A DNA stretch of 64,000 bases. Origin: Crossaster papposus. Taxonomy: Eukaryota; Echinodermata; Asteroidea; Velatida; Solasteridae. The stretch is from the NCBI GenBank assembly GCA_037893245.1, contig JBAIAA010001624.1:85471-149470 (forward strand), in the 5' to 3' direction. Made by a program: the position numbers and the translations under genes. A model generated the notes under the pieces. The model was given only the letters and a program-made list of their open reading frames with translations, searched no databases and was not told where the DNA came from. This document shows positions 1-14,450 of the stretch, in pieces (position 1 is the stretch's first letter; each line of letters begins with the position of its first letter).

Positions 1-1358
1 AAGTGTGCATAAGAAATAAACACATGATGTGGGAACAAGCCCTCGAGTTAAATATGTAAAGGGAAAGAAGTGTGCATAAGAAATATGTAAAGGGAAAGGA
101 GTGTGCATAAGAAATATGTAAAGGGAAAGAAGTGTGCATAAGAAATATGTAAAGGGAAAGAAGTGTGCATAATAAATATGTAAAGGGAAAGAAGTGTGCA
201 TAAGCAATATGTAAAGGGAAAGAAGTGTGCATAAGAAATATGTAAAGGGAAAGAAGTGTGCATAAGAAATATGTGAAGGGAAAGAAGTGTGCATAAGAAA
301 TATGGAAAGGGAAAGAAGTGTGCATAAGAAATATGTAAAGGGAAAGAAGTGTGCATAAGAAATATGTAAAGGGAAAGAAGTGTGCATAAGAAATATGTAA
401 AGGGAAAGAAGTGTGCATAAGAAATATGTAAAGGGAAAGAAGTGTGCATAAGAAATATGTAAAGGGAAAGAAGTGTGCATAAGAAATATGTAAAGGGAAA
501 GAAGTGTGCATAAGAAATATGTAAAGGGAAAGAAGTGTGCATAAGAAATATGTAAAGGGAAAGAAGTGTGCATAAGAAATATGTAAAGGGAAAGAAGTGT
601 GCATAAGAAATATGTAAAGGGAAAGAAGTGTGCATAAGAAATATGTAAAGGGAAAGAAGTGTGCATAAGAAATATGTAAAGGGAAAGAAGTGTGCATAAG
701 AAATATGTAAAGGGAAAGAAGTGTGCATAAGAAATATGTAAAGGGAAAGAAGTGTGCATAAGAAATATGTAAAGGGAAAGAAGTGTGCATAAGAAATATG
801 TAAAGGGAAAGAAGTGTGCATAAGAAATATGTAAAGGGAAAGAAGTGTGCATAAGAAATATGTAAAGGGAAAGAAGTGTGCATAAGAAATATGTAAAGGG
901 AAAGAAGTGTGCATAAGAAATATGTAAAGGGAAAGAAGTGTGCATAAGAAATATGTAAAGGGAAAGAAGTGTGCATAAGAAATATGTAAAGGGAAAGAAG
1001 TGTGCATAAGAAATATGTAAAGGGAAAGAAGTGTGCATAAGAAATAAACACATGATGTGGGAACATGCCCTCGAGTTAAATATGTAAAGGGAAAGAAGTG
1101 TGCATAAGAAATATGTAAAGGGAAAGAAGTGTGCATAAGAAATATGTAAAGGGAAAGAAGTGTGCATAAGAAATATGTAAAGGGAAGGAAGTGTGCATAA
1201 GAAATATGTAAAGGGAAAGAAGTGTGCATAAGAAATATGTAAAGGGAAAGAAGTGTGCATAAGAAATATGTAAAGGGAAAGAAGTGTGCATAAGAAATAA
1301 ACACATGATGTGGGAACAAGCCCTCGAGTTAAATATGTAAAGGGAAAGAAGTGTGCAT

Positions 1359-1425
1359 AAGAAATAAACACATGATGTGGGAACAAGCCCTCGAGTTAAA
1401 TATGTAAAGGGAAAGAAGTGTGCAT
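1359..1425. repeat. Representative 67-bp variant unit (31-bp unit + 36-bp insertion)
   Basis: After AAGAAAT the normal unit is interrupted by a 36-bp segment containing CACATGATGTGGGAACAAG and CCCTCGAGTTAAAT, then resumes at ATATGTAAAGGG. Adjacent copies at 1292 and 1359 are spaced exactly 67 bp. Triplets of this form also occur at 11593-11793, 13024-13220 and 15079-15280. It is scattered through blocks 1 and 2 at irregular multiples of 31 bp, is rare to the right of 43 kb and is absent from most of 53-64 kb. It acts as a marker dividing the satellite into segments. I see no coding capacity or known protein-binding motif in it, apart from the fact that its sequence is much better conserved than chance. 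Confidence 0.9.
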
Positions 1426-2789
1426 AAGAAATATGTAAAGGGAAAGAAGTGTGCATAAGAAATATGTAAAGGGAAAGAAGTGTGCATAAGAAATATGTAA
1501 AGGGAAAGAAGTGTGCATAAGAAATATGTAAAGGGAAAGAAGTGTGCATAAGAAATATGTAAAGGGAAAGAAGTGTGCATAAGAAATAAACACATGATGT
1601 GGGAACAAGCCCTCGAGTTAAATATGTAAAGGGAAAGAAGTGTGCATAAGAAATAAACACATGATGTGGGAACAAGCCCTCGAGTTAAATATGTAAAGGG
1701 AAAGAAGTGTGCATAAGAAATATGTAAAGGGAAAGAAGTGTGCTTAAGAAATATGTAAAGGGAAAGAAGTGTACATAAGAAATATGTAAAGGGAAAGAAG
1801 TGTGCATAAGAAATATGTAAAGGGAAAGAAGTGTGCATAAGAAATATGTAAAGGGAAAGAAGTGTGCATAAGAAATATGTAAAGGGAAAGAAGTGTGCAT
1901 AAGAAATATGTAAAGGGAAAGAAGTGTGCATAAGAAATATGTAAAGGGAAAGAAGTGTGCATAAGAAATATGTAAAGGGAAAGAAGTGTGCATAAGAAAT
2001 ATGTAAAGGGAAAGAAGTGTGCATAAGAAATATGTAAAGGGAAAGAAGTGTGCATAAGAAATATGTAAAGGGAAAGAAGTGTGCATAAGAAATATGTAAA
2101 GGGAAAGAAGTGTGCATAAGAAATATGTAAAGGGAAAGAAGTGTGCATAAGAAATATGTAAAGGGAAAGAAGTGTGCATAAGAAATATGTAAAGGGAAAG
2201 AAGTGTGCATAAGAAATATGTAAAGGGAAAGAAGTGTGCATAAGAAATAAACACATGATGTGGGAACAAGCCCTCGAGTTAAATTTGTAAAGGGAAAGAA
2301 GTGTGCATAAGAAATATGTAAAGGGAAAGAAGTGTGCATAAGAAATAAACACATGATGTGGGAACAAGCCCTCGAGTTAAATATGTAAAGGGAAAGAAGT
2401 GTGCATAAGAAATAAACACATGATGTGGGAACAAGCCCTCGAGTTAAATATGTAAAGGGAAAGAAGTGTGCATAAGAAATATGTAAAGGGAAAGAAGTGT
2501 GCATAAGAAATATGTAAAGGGAAAGAAGTGTGCATAAGAAATATGTAAAGGGAAAGAAGTGTGCATAAGAAATATGTAAAGGGAAAGAAGTGTGCATAAG
2601 AAATATGTAAAGGGAAAGAAGTGTGCATAAGAAATAAACACATGATGTGGGAACAAGCCCTCGAGTTAAATATGTAAAGGGAAAGAAGTGTGCATAAGAA
2701 ATAAACACATGATGTGGGAACAAGCCCTCGAGTTAAATATGCAAAGGGAAAGAAGTGTGCATAAGAAATATGTAAAGGGAAAGAAGTGT

Positions 2790-5700
2790 GCTTAAGAAAT
2801 ATGTAAAGGGAAAGAAGTGTGCATAAGAAATATGTAAAGGGAAAGAAGTGTGCATAAGAAATATGTAAAGGGAAAGAAGTGTGCATAAGAAATATGTAAA
2901 GGGAAAGAAGTGTGCATAAGAAATATGTAAAGGGAAAGAAGTGTGCATAAGAAATATGTAAAGGGAAAGAAGTGTGCATAAGAAATATGTAAAGGGAAAG
3001 AAGTGTGCATAAGAAATATGTAAAGGGAAAGAAGTGTGCATAAGAAATATGTAAAGGGAAAGAAGTGTGCATAAGAAATATGTAAAGGGAAAGAAGTGTG
3101 CATAAGAAATAAACACATGATGTGGGAACAAGCCCTCGAGTTAAATATGTAAAGGGAAAGAAGTGTGCATAAGAAATATGTAAAGGGAAAGAAGTGTGCA
3201 TAAGAAATATATAAAGGGAAAGAAGTGTGCATAAGAAATATGTAAAGGGAAAGAAGTGTGCATAAGAAATAGGTAAAGGGAAAGAAGTGTGCATAAGAAA
3301 TATGTAAAGGGAAAGAAGTGTGCATAAGAAATAGGTAAAGGGAAAGAAGTGTGCATAAGAAATATGTAAAGGGAAAGAAGTGTGCATAAGAAATATGTAA
3401 AGGGAAAGAAGTGTGCATAAGAAATATGTAAAGGGAAAGAAGTGTGCATAAGAAATATGTAAAGGGAAAGAAGTGTGCATAAGAAATATGTAAAGGGAAA
3501 GAAGTGTGCATAAGAAATATGTAAAGGGAAAGAAGTGTGCATAAGAAATATGTAAAGGGAAAGAAGTGTGCATAAGAAATATGTAAAGGGAAAGAAGTGT
3601 GCGTAAGAAATATGTAAAGGGAAAGAAGTGTGCATAAGAAATATGTAAAGGGAAAGAAGTGTGCATAAGAAATATGTAAAGGGAAAGAAGTGTGCATAAG
3701 AAATATGTAAAGGGAAAGAAGTGTGCATAAGAAATATGTAAAGGGAAAGAAGTGTGCATAAGAAATATGTAAAGGGAAAGAAGTGTGCATAAGAAATATG
3801 TAAAGGGAAAGAAGTGTGCATACGAAATATGTAAAGGGAAAGAAGTGTGCATAAGAAATATGTAAAGGGAAAGAAGTGTGCATACGAAATATGTAAAGGG
3901 AAAGAAGTGTGCATAAGAAATATGTAAAGGGAAAGAAGTGTGCATAAGAAATAAACACATGATGTGGGAACAAGCCCTCGAGTTAAATATGTAAAGGGAA
4001 AGAAGTGTGCATAAGAAATATGTAAAGGGAAAGAAGTGTGCATAAGAAATATGTAAAGGGAAAGAAGTGTGCATAAGAAATATGTAAAGGGAAAGAAGTG
4101 TGCATAAGAAATATGTAAAGGGAAAGAAGTGTGCATAAGCAATATGTAAAGGGAAAGAAGTGTGCATAAGAAATATGTAAAGGGAAAGAAGTGTGCATAA
4201 GAAATATGTAAAGGGAAAGAAGTGTGCATAAGAAATATGGAAAGGGAAAGAAGTGTGCATAAGAAATATGTAAAGGGAAAGAAGTGTGCATAAGAAATAT
4301 GTAAAGGGAAAGAAGTGTGCATAAGAAATATGTAAAGGGAAAGAAGTGTGCATAATAAATATGTAAAGGGAAAGAAGTGTGCATAAGAAATATGTAAAGG
4401 GAAAGAAGTGTGCATAAGAAATATGTAAAGGGAAAGAAGTGTGCATAAGAAATAAACACATGATGTGGGAACAAGCCCTCGAGTTAAATTTGTAAAGGGA
4501 AAGAAGTGTGCATAAGAAATATGTAAAGGGAAAGAAGTGTGCATAAGAAATATGTAAAGGGAAAGAAGTGTGCATAAGAAATATGTAAAGGGAAAGAAGT
4601 GTGCATAAGAAATATGTAAAGGGAAAGAAGTGTGCATAAGAAACATGTAAAGGGAAAGAAGTGTGCATAAGAAATATGTAAAGGGAAAGAAGTGTGCATA
4701 AGAAATATGTAAAGGGAAAGAAGTGTGCATAAGAAATATGTAAAGGGAAAGAAGTGTGCATAAGAAATAAACACATGATGTGGGAACAAGCCCTCGAGTT
4801 AAATATGTAAAGGGAAAGAAGTGTGCATAAAAAATATGTAAAGGGAAAGAAGTGTGCATAAGAAATATGTAAAGGGAAAGAAGTGTGCATAAGAAATAAA
4901 CACATGATGTGGGAACAAGCCCTCGAGTTAAATATGTAAAGGGAAAGAAGTGTGCATAAGAAATATGTAAAGGGAAAGAAGTGTGCATAAGAAATATGTA
5001 AAGGGAAAGAAGTGTGCATAAGAAATATGTAAAGGGAAAGAAGTGTGCATAATAAATATGTAAAGGGAAAGAAGTGTGCATAAGCAATATGTAAAGGGAA
5101 AGAAGTGTGCATAAGAAATATGTAAAGGGAAAGAAGTGTGCATAAGAAATATGTAAAGGGAAAGAAGTGTGCATAAGAAATATGTAAAGGGAAAGAAGTG
5201 TGCATAAGAAATATGTAAAGGGAAAGAAGTGTGCATAAGAAATATGTAAAGGGAAAGAAGTGTGCATAAGAAATATGTAAAGGGAAAGAAGTGTGCATAA
5301 GAAATATGTAAAGGGAAAGAAGTGTGCATAAGAAATAAACACATGATGTGGGAACAAGCCCTCGAGTTAAATTTGTAAAGGGAAAGAAGTGTGCATAAGA
5401 AATATGTAAAGGGAAAGAAGTGTGCATAAGAAATATGTAAAGGGAAAGAAGTGTGCATAAGAAATATGTAAAGGGAAAGAAGTGTGCATAAGAAATATGT
5501 AAAGGGAAAGAAGTGTGCATAAGAAATATGTAAAGGGAAAGAAGTGTGCATAAGAAATATGTAAAGGGAAAGAAGTGTGCATAAGAAATATGTAAAGGGA
5601 AAGAAGTGTGCATAAGAAATATGTAAAGGGAAAGAAGTGTGCATAAGAAATATGTAAAGGGAAAGAAGTGTGCATAAGAAATATGTAAAAGGAAAGAAGT

Positions 5701-8700
5701 GTGCATAAGAAATATGTAAAGGGAAAGAAGTGTGCATAAGAAATATGTAAAGGGAAAGAAGTGTGCATAAGAAATAAACACATGATGTGGGAACAAGCCC
5801 TCGAGTTAAATATGTAAAGGGAAAGAAGTGTGCATAAGAAATATGTAAAGGGAAAGAAGTGTGCATAAGAAATATGTAAAGGGAAAGAAGTTTCATAAGA
5901 AATATGTAAAGGGAAAGAAGTGTGCATAAGAAATATGTAAAGGGAAAGAAGTGTGCATAAGAAATATGTAAAGGGAAAGAAGTGTGCATAAGAAATATGT
6001 AAAGGGAAAGAAGTGTGCATACGAAATATGTAAAGGGAAAGAAGTGTGCATAAGAAATATGTAAAGGGAAAGAAGTGTGCATAAGAAATATGTAAAGGGA
6101 AAGAAGTGTGCATAAGAAATATGTAAAGGGAAAGAAGTGTGCATAAGAAATATGTAAAGGGAAAGAAGTGTGCATAAGAAATATGTAAAGGGAAAGAAGT
6201 GTGCATAATAAATATGTAAAGGGAAAGAAGTGTGCATAAGCAATATGTAAAGGGAAAGAAGTGTGCATAAGAAATATGTAAAGGGAAAGAAGTGTGCATA
6301 AGAAATATGTAAAGGGAAAGAAGTGTGCATAAGAAATATGTAAAGGGAAAGAAGTGTGCATAAGAAATATGTAAAGGGAAAGAAGTGTGCATAATAAATA
6401 TGTAAAGGGAAAGAAGTGTGCATAAGAAATATGTAAAGGGAAAGAAGTGTGCATAAGAAATATGTAAAGGGAAAGAAGTGTGCATAAGAAATAAACACAT
6501 GATGTGGGAACAAGCCCTCGAGTTAAATTTGTAAAGGGAAAGAAGTGTGCTTAAGAAATATGTAAAGGGAAAGAAGTGTGCATAAGAAATATGTAAAGGG
6601 AAAGAAGTGTGCATAAGAAATATGTAAAGGGAAAGAAGTGTGCATAAGAAATATGTAAAGGGAAAGAAGTGTGCATAAGAAATATGTAAAGGGAAAGAAG
6701 TGTGCATAAGAAATATGTAAAGGGAAAGAAGTGTGCATAAGAAATATGTAAAGGGAAAGAAGTGTGCATAAGAAATATGTAAAGGGAAAGAAGTGTGCAT
6801 AAGAAATATGTAAAGGGAAAGAAGTGTGCATAAGAAATATGTAAAGGGAAAGAAGTGTGCATAAGAAATATGTAAAGGGAAAGAAGTGTGCATAAGAAAT
6901 ATGTAAAGGGAAAGAAGTGTGCATAAGAAATATGTAAAGGGAAAGAAGTGTGCATAAGAAATAAACACATGATGTGGGAACAAGCCCTCGAGTTAAATAT
7001 GTAAAGGGAAAGAAGTGTGCATAAGAAATATGTAAAGGGAAAGAAGTGTGCATAAGAAATATATAAAGGGAAAGAAGTGTGCATAAGAAATATGTAAAGG
7101 GAAAGAAGTGTGCATAAGAAATAGGTAAAGGGAAAGAAGTGTGCATAAGAAATATGTAAAGGGAAAGAAGTGTGCATAAGAAATATGTAAAGGGAAAGAA
7201 GTGTGCATAAGAAATATGTAAAGGGAAAGAAGTGTGCATAAGAAATATGTAAAGGGAAAGAAGTGTGCATAAGAAATATGTAAAGGGAAAGAAGTGTGCA
7301 TAAGAAATATGTAAAGGGAAAGAAGTGTGCATAAGAAATATGTAAAGGGAAAGAAGTGTGCATAAGAAATATGTAAAGGGAAAGAAGTGTGCATAAGAAA
7401 TATGTAAAGGGAAAGAAGTGTGCATAAGAAATATGTAAAGGGAAAGAAGTGTGCGTAAGAAATATGTAAAGGGAAAGAAGTGTGCATAAGAAATATGTAA
7501 AGGGAAAGAAGTGTGCATAAGAAATATGTAAAGGGAAAGAAGTGTGCATAAGAAATATGTAAAGGGAAAGAAGTGTGCATAAGAAATATGTAAAGGGAAA
7601 GAAGTGTGCATAAGAAATATGTAAAGGGAAAGAAGTGTGCATAAGAAATATGTAAAGGGAAAGAAGTGTGCATACGAAATATGTAAAGGGAAAGAAGTGT
7701 GCATAAGAAATATGTAAAGGGAAAGAAGTGTGCATACGAAATATGTAAAGGGAAAGAAGTGTGCATAAGAAATATGTAAAGGGAAAGAAGTGTGCATAAG
7801 AAATAAACACATGATGTGGGAACAAGCCCTCGAGTTAAATATGTAAAGGGAAAGAAGTGTGCATAAGAAATATGTAAAGGGAAAGAAGTGTGCATAAGAA
7901 ATATGTAAAGGGAAAGAAGTGTGCATAAGAAATATGTAAAGGGAAAGAAGTGTGCATAAGAAATATGTAAAGGGAAAGAAGTGTGCATAAGCAATATGTA
8001 AAGGGAAAGAAGTGTGCATAAGAAATATGTAAAGGGAAAGAAGTGTGCATAAGAAATATGTAAAGGGAAAGAAGTGTGCATAAGAAATATGGAAAGGGAA
8101 AGAAGTGTGCATAAGAAATATGTAAAGGGAAAGAAGTGTGCATAAGAAATATGTAAAGGGAAAGAAGTGTGCATAAGAAATATGTAAAGGGAAAGAAGTG
8201 TGCATAATAAATATGTAAAGGGAAAGAAGTGTGCATAAGAAATATGTAAAGGGAAAGAAGTGTGCATAAGAAATATGTAAAGGGAAAGAAGTGTGCATAA
8301 GAAATAAACACATGATGTGGGAACAAGCCCTCGAGTTAAATTTGTAAAGGGAAAGAAGTGTGCATAAGAAATATGTAAAGGGAAAGAAGTGTGCATAAGA
8401 AATATGTAAAGGGAAAGAAGTGTGCATAAGAAATATGTAAAGGGAAAGAAGTGTGCATAAGAAATATGTAAAGGGAAAGAAGTGTGCATAAGAAACATGT
8501 AAAGGGAAAGAAGTGTGCATAAGAAATATGTAAAGGGAAAGAAGTGTGCATAAGAAATATGTAAAGGGAAAGAAGTGTGCATAAGAAATATGTAAAGGGA
8601 AAGAAGTGTGCATAAGAAATAAACACATGATGTGGGAACAAGCCCTCGAGTTAAATATGTAAAGGGAAAGAAGTGTGCATAAAAAATATGTAAAGGGAAA

Positions 8701-10400
8701 GAAGTGTGCATAAGAAATATGTAAAGGGAAAGAAGTGTGCATAAGAAATAAACACATGATGTGGGAACAAGCCCTCGAGTTAAATATGTAAAGGGAAAGA
8801 AGTGTGCATAAGAAATATGTAAAGGGAAAGAAGTGTGCATAAGAAATATGTAAAGGGAAAGAAGTGTGCATAAGAAATATGTAAAGGGAAAGAAGTGTGC
8901 ATAATAAATATGTAAAGGGAAAGAAGTGTGCATAAGCAATATGTAAAGGGAAAGAAGTGTGCATAAGAAATATGTAAAGGGAAAGAAGTGTGCATAAGAA
9001 ATATGTAAAGGGAAAGAAGTGTGCATAAGAAATATGTAAAGGGAAAGAAGTGTGCATAAGAAATATGTAAAGGGAAAGAAGTGTGCATAAGAAATATGTA
9101 AAGGGAAAGAAGTGTGCATAAGAAATATGTAAAGGGAAAGAAGTGTGCATAAGAAATATGTAAAGGGAAAGAAGTGTGCATAAGAAATAAACACATGATG
9201 TGGGAACAAGCCCTCGAGTTAAATTTGTAAAGGGAAAGAAGTGTGCATAAGAAATATGTAAAGGGAAAGAAGTGTGCATAAGAAATATGTAAAGGGAAAG
9301 AAGTGTGCATAAGAAATATGTAAAGGGAAAGAAGTGTGCATAAGAAATATGTAAAGGGAAAGAAGTGTGCATAAGAAATATGTAAAGGGAAAGAAGTGTG
9401 CATAAGAAATATGTAAAGGGAAAGAAGTGTGCATAAGAAATATGTAAAGGGAAAGAAGTGTGCATAAGAAATATGTAAAGGGAAAGAAGTGTGCATAAGA
9501 AATATGTAAAGGGAAAGAAGTGTGCATAAGAAATATGTAAAAGGAAAGAAGTGTGCATAAGAAATATGTAAAGGGAAAGAAGTGTGCATAAGAAATATGT
9601 AAAGGGAAAGAAGTGTGCATAAGAAATAAACACATGATGTGGGAACAAGCCCTCGAGTTAAATATGTAAAGGGAAAGAAGTGTGCATAAGAAATATGTAA
9701 AGGGAAAGAAGTGTGCATAAGAAATATGTAAAGGGAAAGAAGTTTCATAAGAAATATGTAAAGGGAAAGAAGTGTGCATAAGAAATATGTAAAGGGAAAG
9801 AAGTGTGCATAAGAAATATGTAAAGGGAAAGAAGTGTGCATAAGAAATATGTAAAGGGAAAGAAGTGTGCATACGAAATATGTAAAGGGAAAGAAGTGTG
9901 CATAAGAAATATGTAAAGGGAAAGAAGTGTGCATAAGAAATATGTAAAGGGAAAGAAGTGTGCATAAGAAATATGTAAAGGGAAAGAAGTGTGCATAAGA
10001 AATATGTAAAGGGAAAGAAGTGTGCATAAGAAATATGTAAAGGGAAAGAAGTGTGCATAATAAATATGTAAAGGGAAAGAAGTGTGCATAAGCAATATGT
10101 AAAGGGAAAGAAGTGTGCATAAGAAATATGTAAAGGGAAAGAAGTGTGCATAAGAAATATGTAAAGGGAAAGAAGTGTGCATAAGAAATATGTAAAGGGA
10201 AAGAAGTGTGCATAAGAAATATGTAAAGGGAAAGAAGTGTGCATAATAAATATGTAAAGGGAAAGAAGTGTGCATAAGAAATATGTAAAGGGAAAGAAGT
10301 GTGCATAAGAAATATGTAAAGGGAAAGAAGTGTGCATAAGAAATAAACACATGATGTGGGAACAAGCCCTCGAGTTAAATTTGTAAAGGGAAAGAAGTGT
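2790..10400. repeat. Higher-order repeat pair, period about 3,852 bp
   Basis: Two consecutive long copies start at the GTGTGCTTAAG variant (2790 and 6549), with a third start at 10401. Private variants recur at offset 3,852: the damaged unit with AAGTTTCATAAG at 5889 and 9741, spacer positions 4453/4768/4888 versus 8304/8620/8740, and the TTTGTAAAGG variants. The first copy differs by three units (93 bp) near its left end. This is direct evidence for segmental tandem duplication of satellite blocks. Confidence 0.88.
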
Positions 10401-11592
10401 GCTTAAGAAATATGTAAAGGGAAAGAAGTGTGCATAAGAAATATGTAAAGGGAAAGAAGTGTGCATAAGAAATATGTAAAGGGAAAGAAGTGTGCATAAG
10501 AAATATGTAAAGGGAAAGAAGTGTGCATAAGAAATATGTAAAGGGAAAGAAGTGTGCATAAGAAATATGTAAAGGGAAAGAAGTGTGCATAAGAAATATG
10601 TAAAGGGAAAGAAGTGTGCATAAGAAATATGTAAAGGGAAAGAAGTGTGCATAAGAAATATGTAAAGGGAAAGAAGTGTGCATAAGAAATATGTAAAGGG
10701 AAAGAAGTGTGCATAAGAAATATGTAAAGGGAAAGAAGTGTGCATAAGAAATATGTAAAGGGAAAGAAGTGTGCATAAGAAATATGTAAAGGGAAAGAAG
10801 TGTGCATAAGAAATATGTAAAGGGAAAGAAGTGTGCATAAGAAATATGTAAAGGGAAAAAAGTGTGCATAAGAAATATGTAAAGGGAAAGAAGTGTGCAT
10901 AAGAAATATGTAAAGGGAAAGAAGTGTGCATAAGAAATATGTAAAGGGAAAGAAGTGTGCATAACAAATACGTAAAGGGAAAGAAGTGTGCATAAGAAAT
11001 ATGTAAAGGGAAAGAAGTGTGCATAAGAAATATGTAAAGGGAAAGAAGTGTGCATAAGAAATATGTAAAGGGAAAGAAGTGTGCATAAGAAATATGTAAA
11101 GGGAAAGAAGTGTGCATAAGAAATATGTAAAGGGAAAGAAGTGTGCATAAGAAATATGTAAAGGGAAAGAAGTGTGCATAAGACATATGTAAAGGGAAAG
11201 AAGTGTGCATAAGAAATATGTAAAGGGAAAGAAGTGTGCATAAGAAATATGTAAAGGGAAAGAAGTGTGCATAAGAAATATGTAAAGGGAAAGAAGTGTG
11301 CATAAGAAATATGTAAAGGGAAAGAAGTGTGCATAAGAAATAAACACATGATGTGGGAACAAGCCCTCGAGTTAAATATGTAAAGGGAAAGAAGTGTGCA
11401 TAAGAAATATGTAAAGGGAAAGAAGTGTGCATAAGAAATATGTAAAGGGAAAGAAGTGTGCATAAGAAATATGTAAAGGGAAAGAAGTGTGCATAAGAAA
11501 TATGTAAAGGGAAAGAAGTGTGCATAAGAAATATGTAAAGGGAAAGAAGTGTGCATAAGAAATATGTAAAGGGAAAGAAGTGTGCATAAGAA

Positions 11593-14450
11593 ATAAACAC
11601 ATGATGTGGGAACAAGCCCTCGAGTTAAATATGTAAAGGGAAAGAAGTGTGCATAAGAAATAAACACATGATGTGGGAACAAGCCCTCGAGTTAAATATG
11701 TAAAGGGAAAGAAGTGTGCATAAGAAATAAACACATGATGTGGGAACAAGCCCTCGAGTTAAATATGTAAAGGGAAAGAAGTGTGCATAAGAAATATGTA
11801 AAGGGAAAGAAGTGTGCATAAGAAATATGTAAAGGGAAAGAAGTGTGCATAAGAAATATGTAAAGGGAAAGAAGTGTGCATAAGAAATATGTAAAGGGAA
11901 AGAAGTGTGCATAAGAAATATGTAAAGGGAAAGAAGTGTGCATAAGAAATAAACACATGATGTGGGAACAAGCCCTCGAGTTAAATATGTAAAGGGAAAG
12001 AAGTGTGCATAAGAAATAAACACATGATGTGGGAACAAGCCCTCGAGTTAAATATGTAAAGGGAAAGAAGTGTGCATAAGAAATAAACACATGATGTGGG
12101 AACAAGCCCTCGAGTTAAATATGTAAAGGGAAAGAAGTGTGCATAAGAAATATGTAAAGGGAAAGAAGTGTGCATAAGAAATATGTAAAGGGAAAGAAGT
12201 GTGCATAAGAAATATGTAAAGGGAAAGAAGTGTGCATAAGAAATATGTAAAGGGAAAGAAGTGTGCATAAGAAATATGTAAAGGGAAAGAAGTGTGCATA
12301 AGAAATATGTAAAGGGAAAAAAGTGTGCATAAGAAATATGTAAAGGGAAAGAAGTGTGCATAAGAAATATGTAAAGGGAAAGAAGTGTGCATAAGAAATA
12401 TGTAAAGGGAAAGAAGTGTGCATAACAAATACGTAAAGGGAAAGAAGTGTGCATAAGAAATATGTAAAGGGAAAGAAGTGTGCATAAGAAATATGTAAAG
12501 GGAAAGAAGTGTGCATAAGAAATATGTAAAGGGAAAGAAGTGTGCATAAGAAATATGTAAAGGGAAAGAAGTGTGCATAAGAAATATGTAAAGGGAAAGA
12601 AGTGTGCATAAGAAATATGTAAAGGGAAAGAAGTGTGCATAAGACATATGTAAAGGGAAAGAAGTGTGCATAAGAAATATGTAAAGGGAAAGAAGTGTGC
12701 ATAAGAAATATGTAAAGGGAAAGAAGTGTGCATAAGAAATATGTAAAGGGAAAGAAGTGTGCATAAGAAATATGTAAAGGGAAAGAAGTGTGCATAAGAA
12801 ATAAACACATGATGTGGGAACAAGCCCTCGAGTTAAATATGTAAAGGGAAAGAAGTGTGCATAAGAAATATGTAAAGGGAAAGAAGTGTGCATAAGAAAT
12901 ATGTAAAGGGAAAGAAGTGTGCATAAGAAATATGTAAAGGGAAAGAAGTGTGCATAAGAAATATGTAAAGGGAAAGAAGTGTGCATAAGAAATATGTAAA
13001 GGGAAAGAAGTGTGCATAAGAAATAAACACATGATGTGGGAACAAGCCCTCGAGTTAAATATGTAAAGGGAAAGAAGTGTGCATAAGAAATAAACACATG
13101 ATGTGGGAACAAGCCCTCGAGTTAAATATGTAAAGGGAAAGAAGTGTGCATAAGAAATAAACACATGATGTGGGAACAAGCCCTCGAGTTAAATATGTAA
13201 AGGGAAAGAAGTGTGCATAAGAAATATGTAAAGGGAAAGAAGTGTGCATAAGAAATATGTAAAGGGAAAGAAGTGTGCATAAGAAATATGTAAAGGGAAA
13301 GAAGTGTGCATAAGAAATATGTAAAGGGAAAGAAGTGTGCATAAGAAATATGTAAAGGGAAAGAAGTGTGCATAAGAAATAAACACATGATGTGGGAACA
13401 AGCCCTCGAGTTAAATATGTAAAGGGAAAGAAGTGTGCATAAGAAATAAACACATGATGTGGGAACAAGCCCTCGAGTTAAATATGTAAAGGGAAAGAAG
13501 TGTGCATAAGAAATAAACACATGATGTGGGAACAAGCCCTCGAGTTAAATATGTAAAGGGAAAGAAGTGTGCATAAGAAATATGTAAAGGGAAAGAAGTG
13601 TGCATAAGAAATATGTAAAGGGAAAGAAGTGTGCATAAGAAATATGTAAAGGGAAAGAAGTGTGCATAAGAAATATGTAAAGGGAAAGAAGTGTGCATAA
13701 GAAATATGTAAAGGGAAAGAAGTGTGCATAAGAAATATGTAAAGGGAAAGAAGTGTGCATAAGAAATATGTAAAGGGAAAGAAGTGTGCATAAGAAATAT
13801 GTAAAGGGAAAGAAGTGTGCATAAGAAATATGTAAAGGGAAAGAAGTGTGCATAAGAAATATGTAAAGGGAAAGAAGTGTGCATAAGAAATATGTAAAGG
13901 GAAAGAAGTGTGCATAAGAAATATGTAAAGGGAAAGAAGTGTGCATAAGAAATATGTAAAGGGAAAGAAGTGTGCATAAGAAATATGTAAAGGGAAAGAA
14001 GTGTGCATAAGAAATATGTAAAGGGAAAGAAGTGTGCATAAGAAATATGTAAAGGGAAAGAAGTGTGCATAAGAAATATGTAAAGGGAAAGAAGTGTGCA
14101 TAACAAATACGTAAAGGGAAAGAAGTGTGCATAAGAAATATGTAAAGGGAAAGAAGTGTGCATAAGAAATATGTAAAGGGAAAGAAGTGTGCATAAGAAA
14201 TATGTAAAGGGAAAGAAGTGTGCATAAGAAATATGTAAAGGGAAAGAAGTGTGCATAAGACATATGTAAAGGGAAAGAAGTGTGCATAAGAAATATGTAA
14301 AGGGAAAGAAGTGTGCATAAGAAATATGTAAAGGGAAAGAAGTGTGCATAAGAAATATGTAAAGGGAAAGAAGTGTGCATAAGAAATATGTAAAGGGAAA
14401 GAAGTGTGCATAAGAAATAAACACATGATGTGGGAACAAGCCCTCGAGTT
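11593..14450. repeat. Higher-order repeat, period about 1,430 bp
   Basis: The pattern three adjacent 67-bp units, six 31-bp units, three adjacent 67-bp units at 11593-12118 recurs at 13024-13550 with a 1,430-bp shift. The rare double variant AACAAATACG (10963, 12424, 14102) and the AGACATATG variant mark the flanking stretches. Copy ends are approximate because the unit is short and repetitive. Confidence 0.8.
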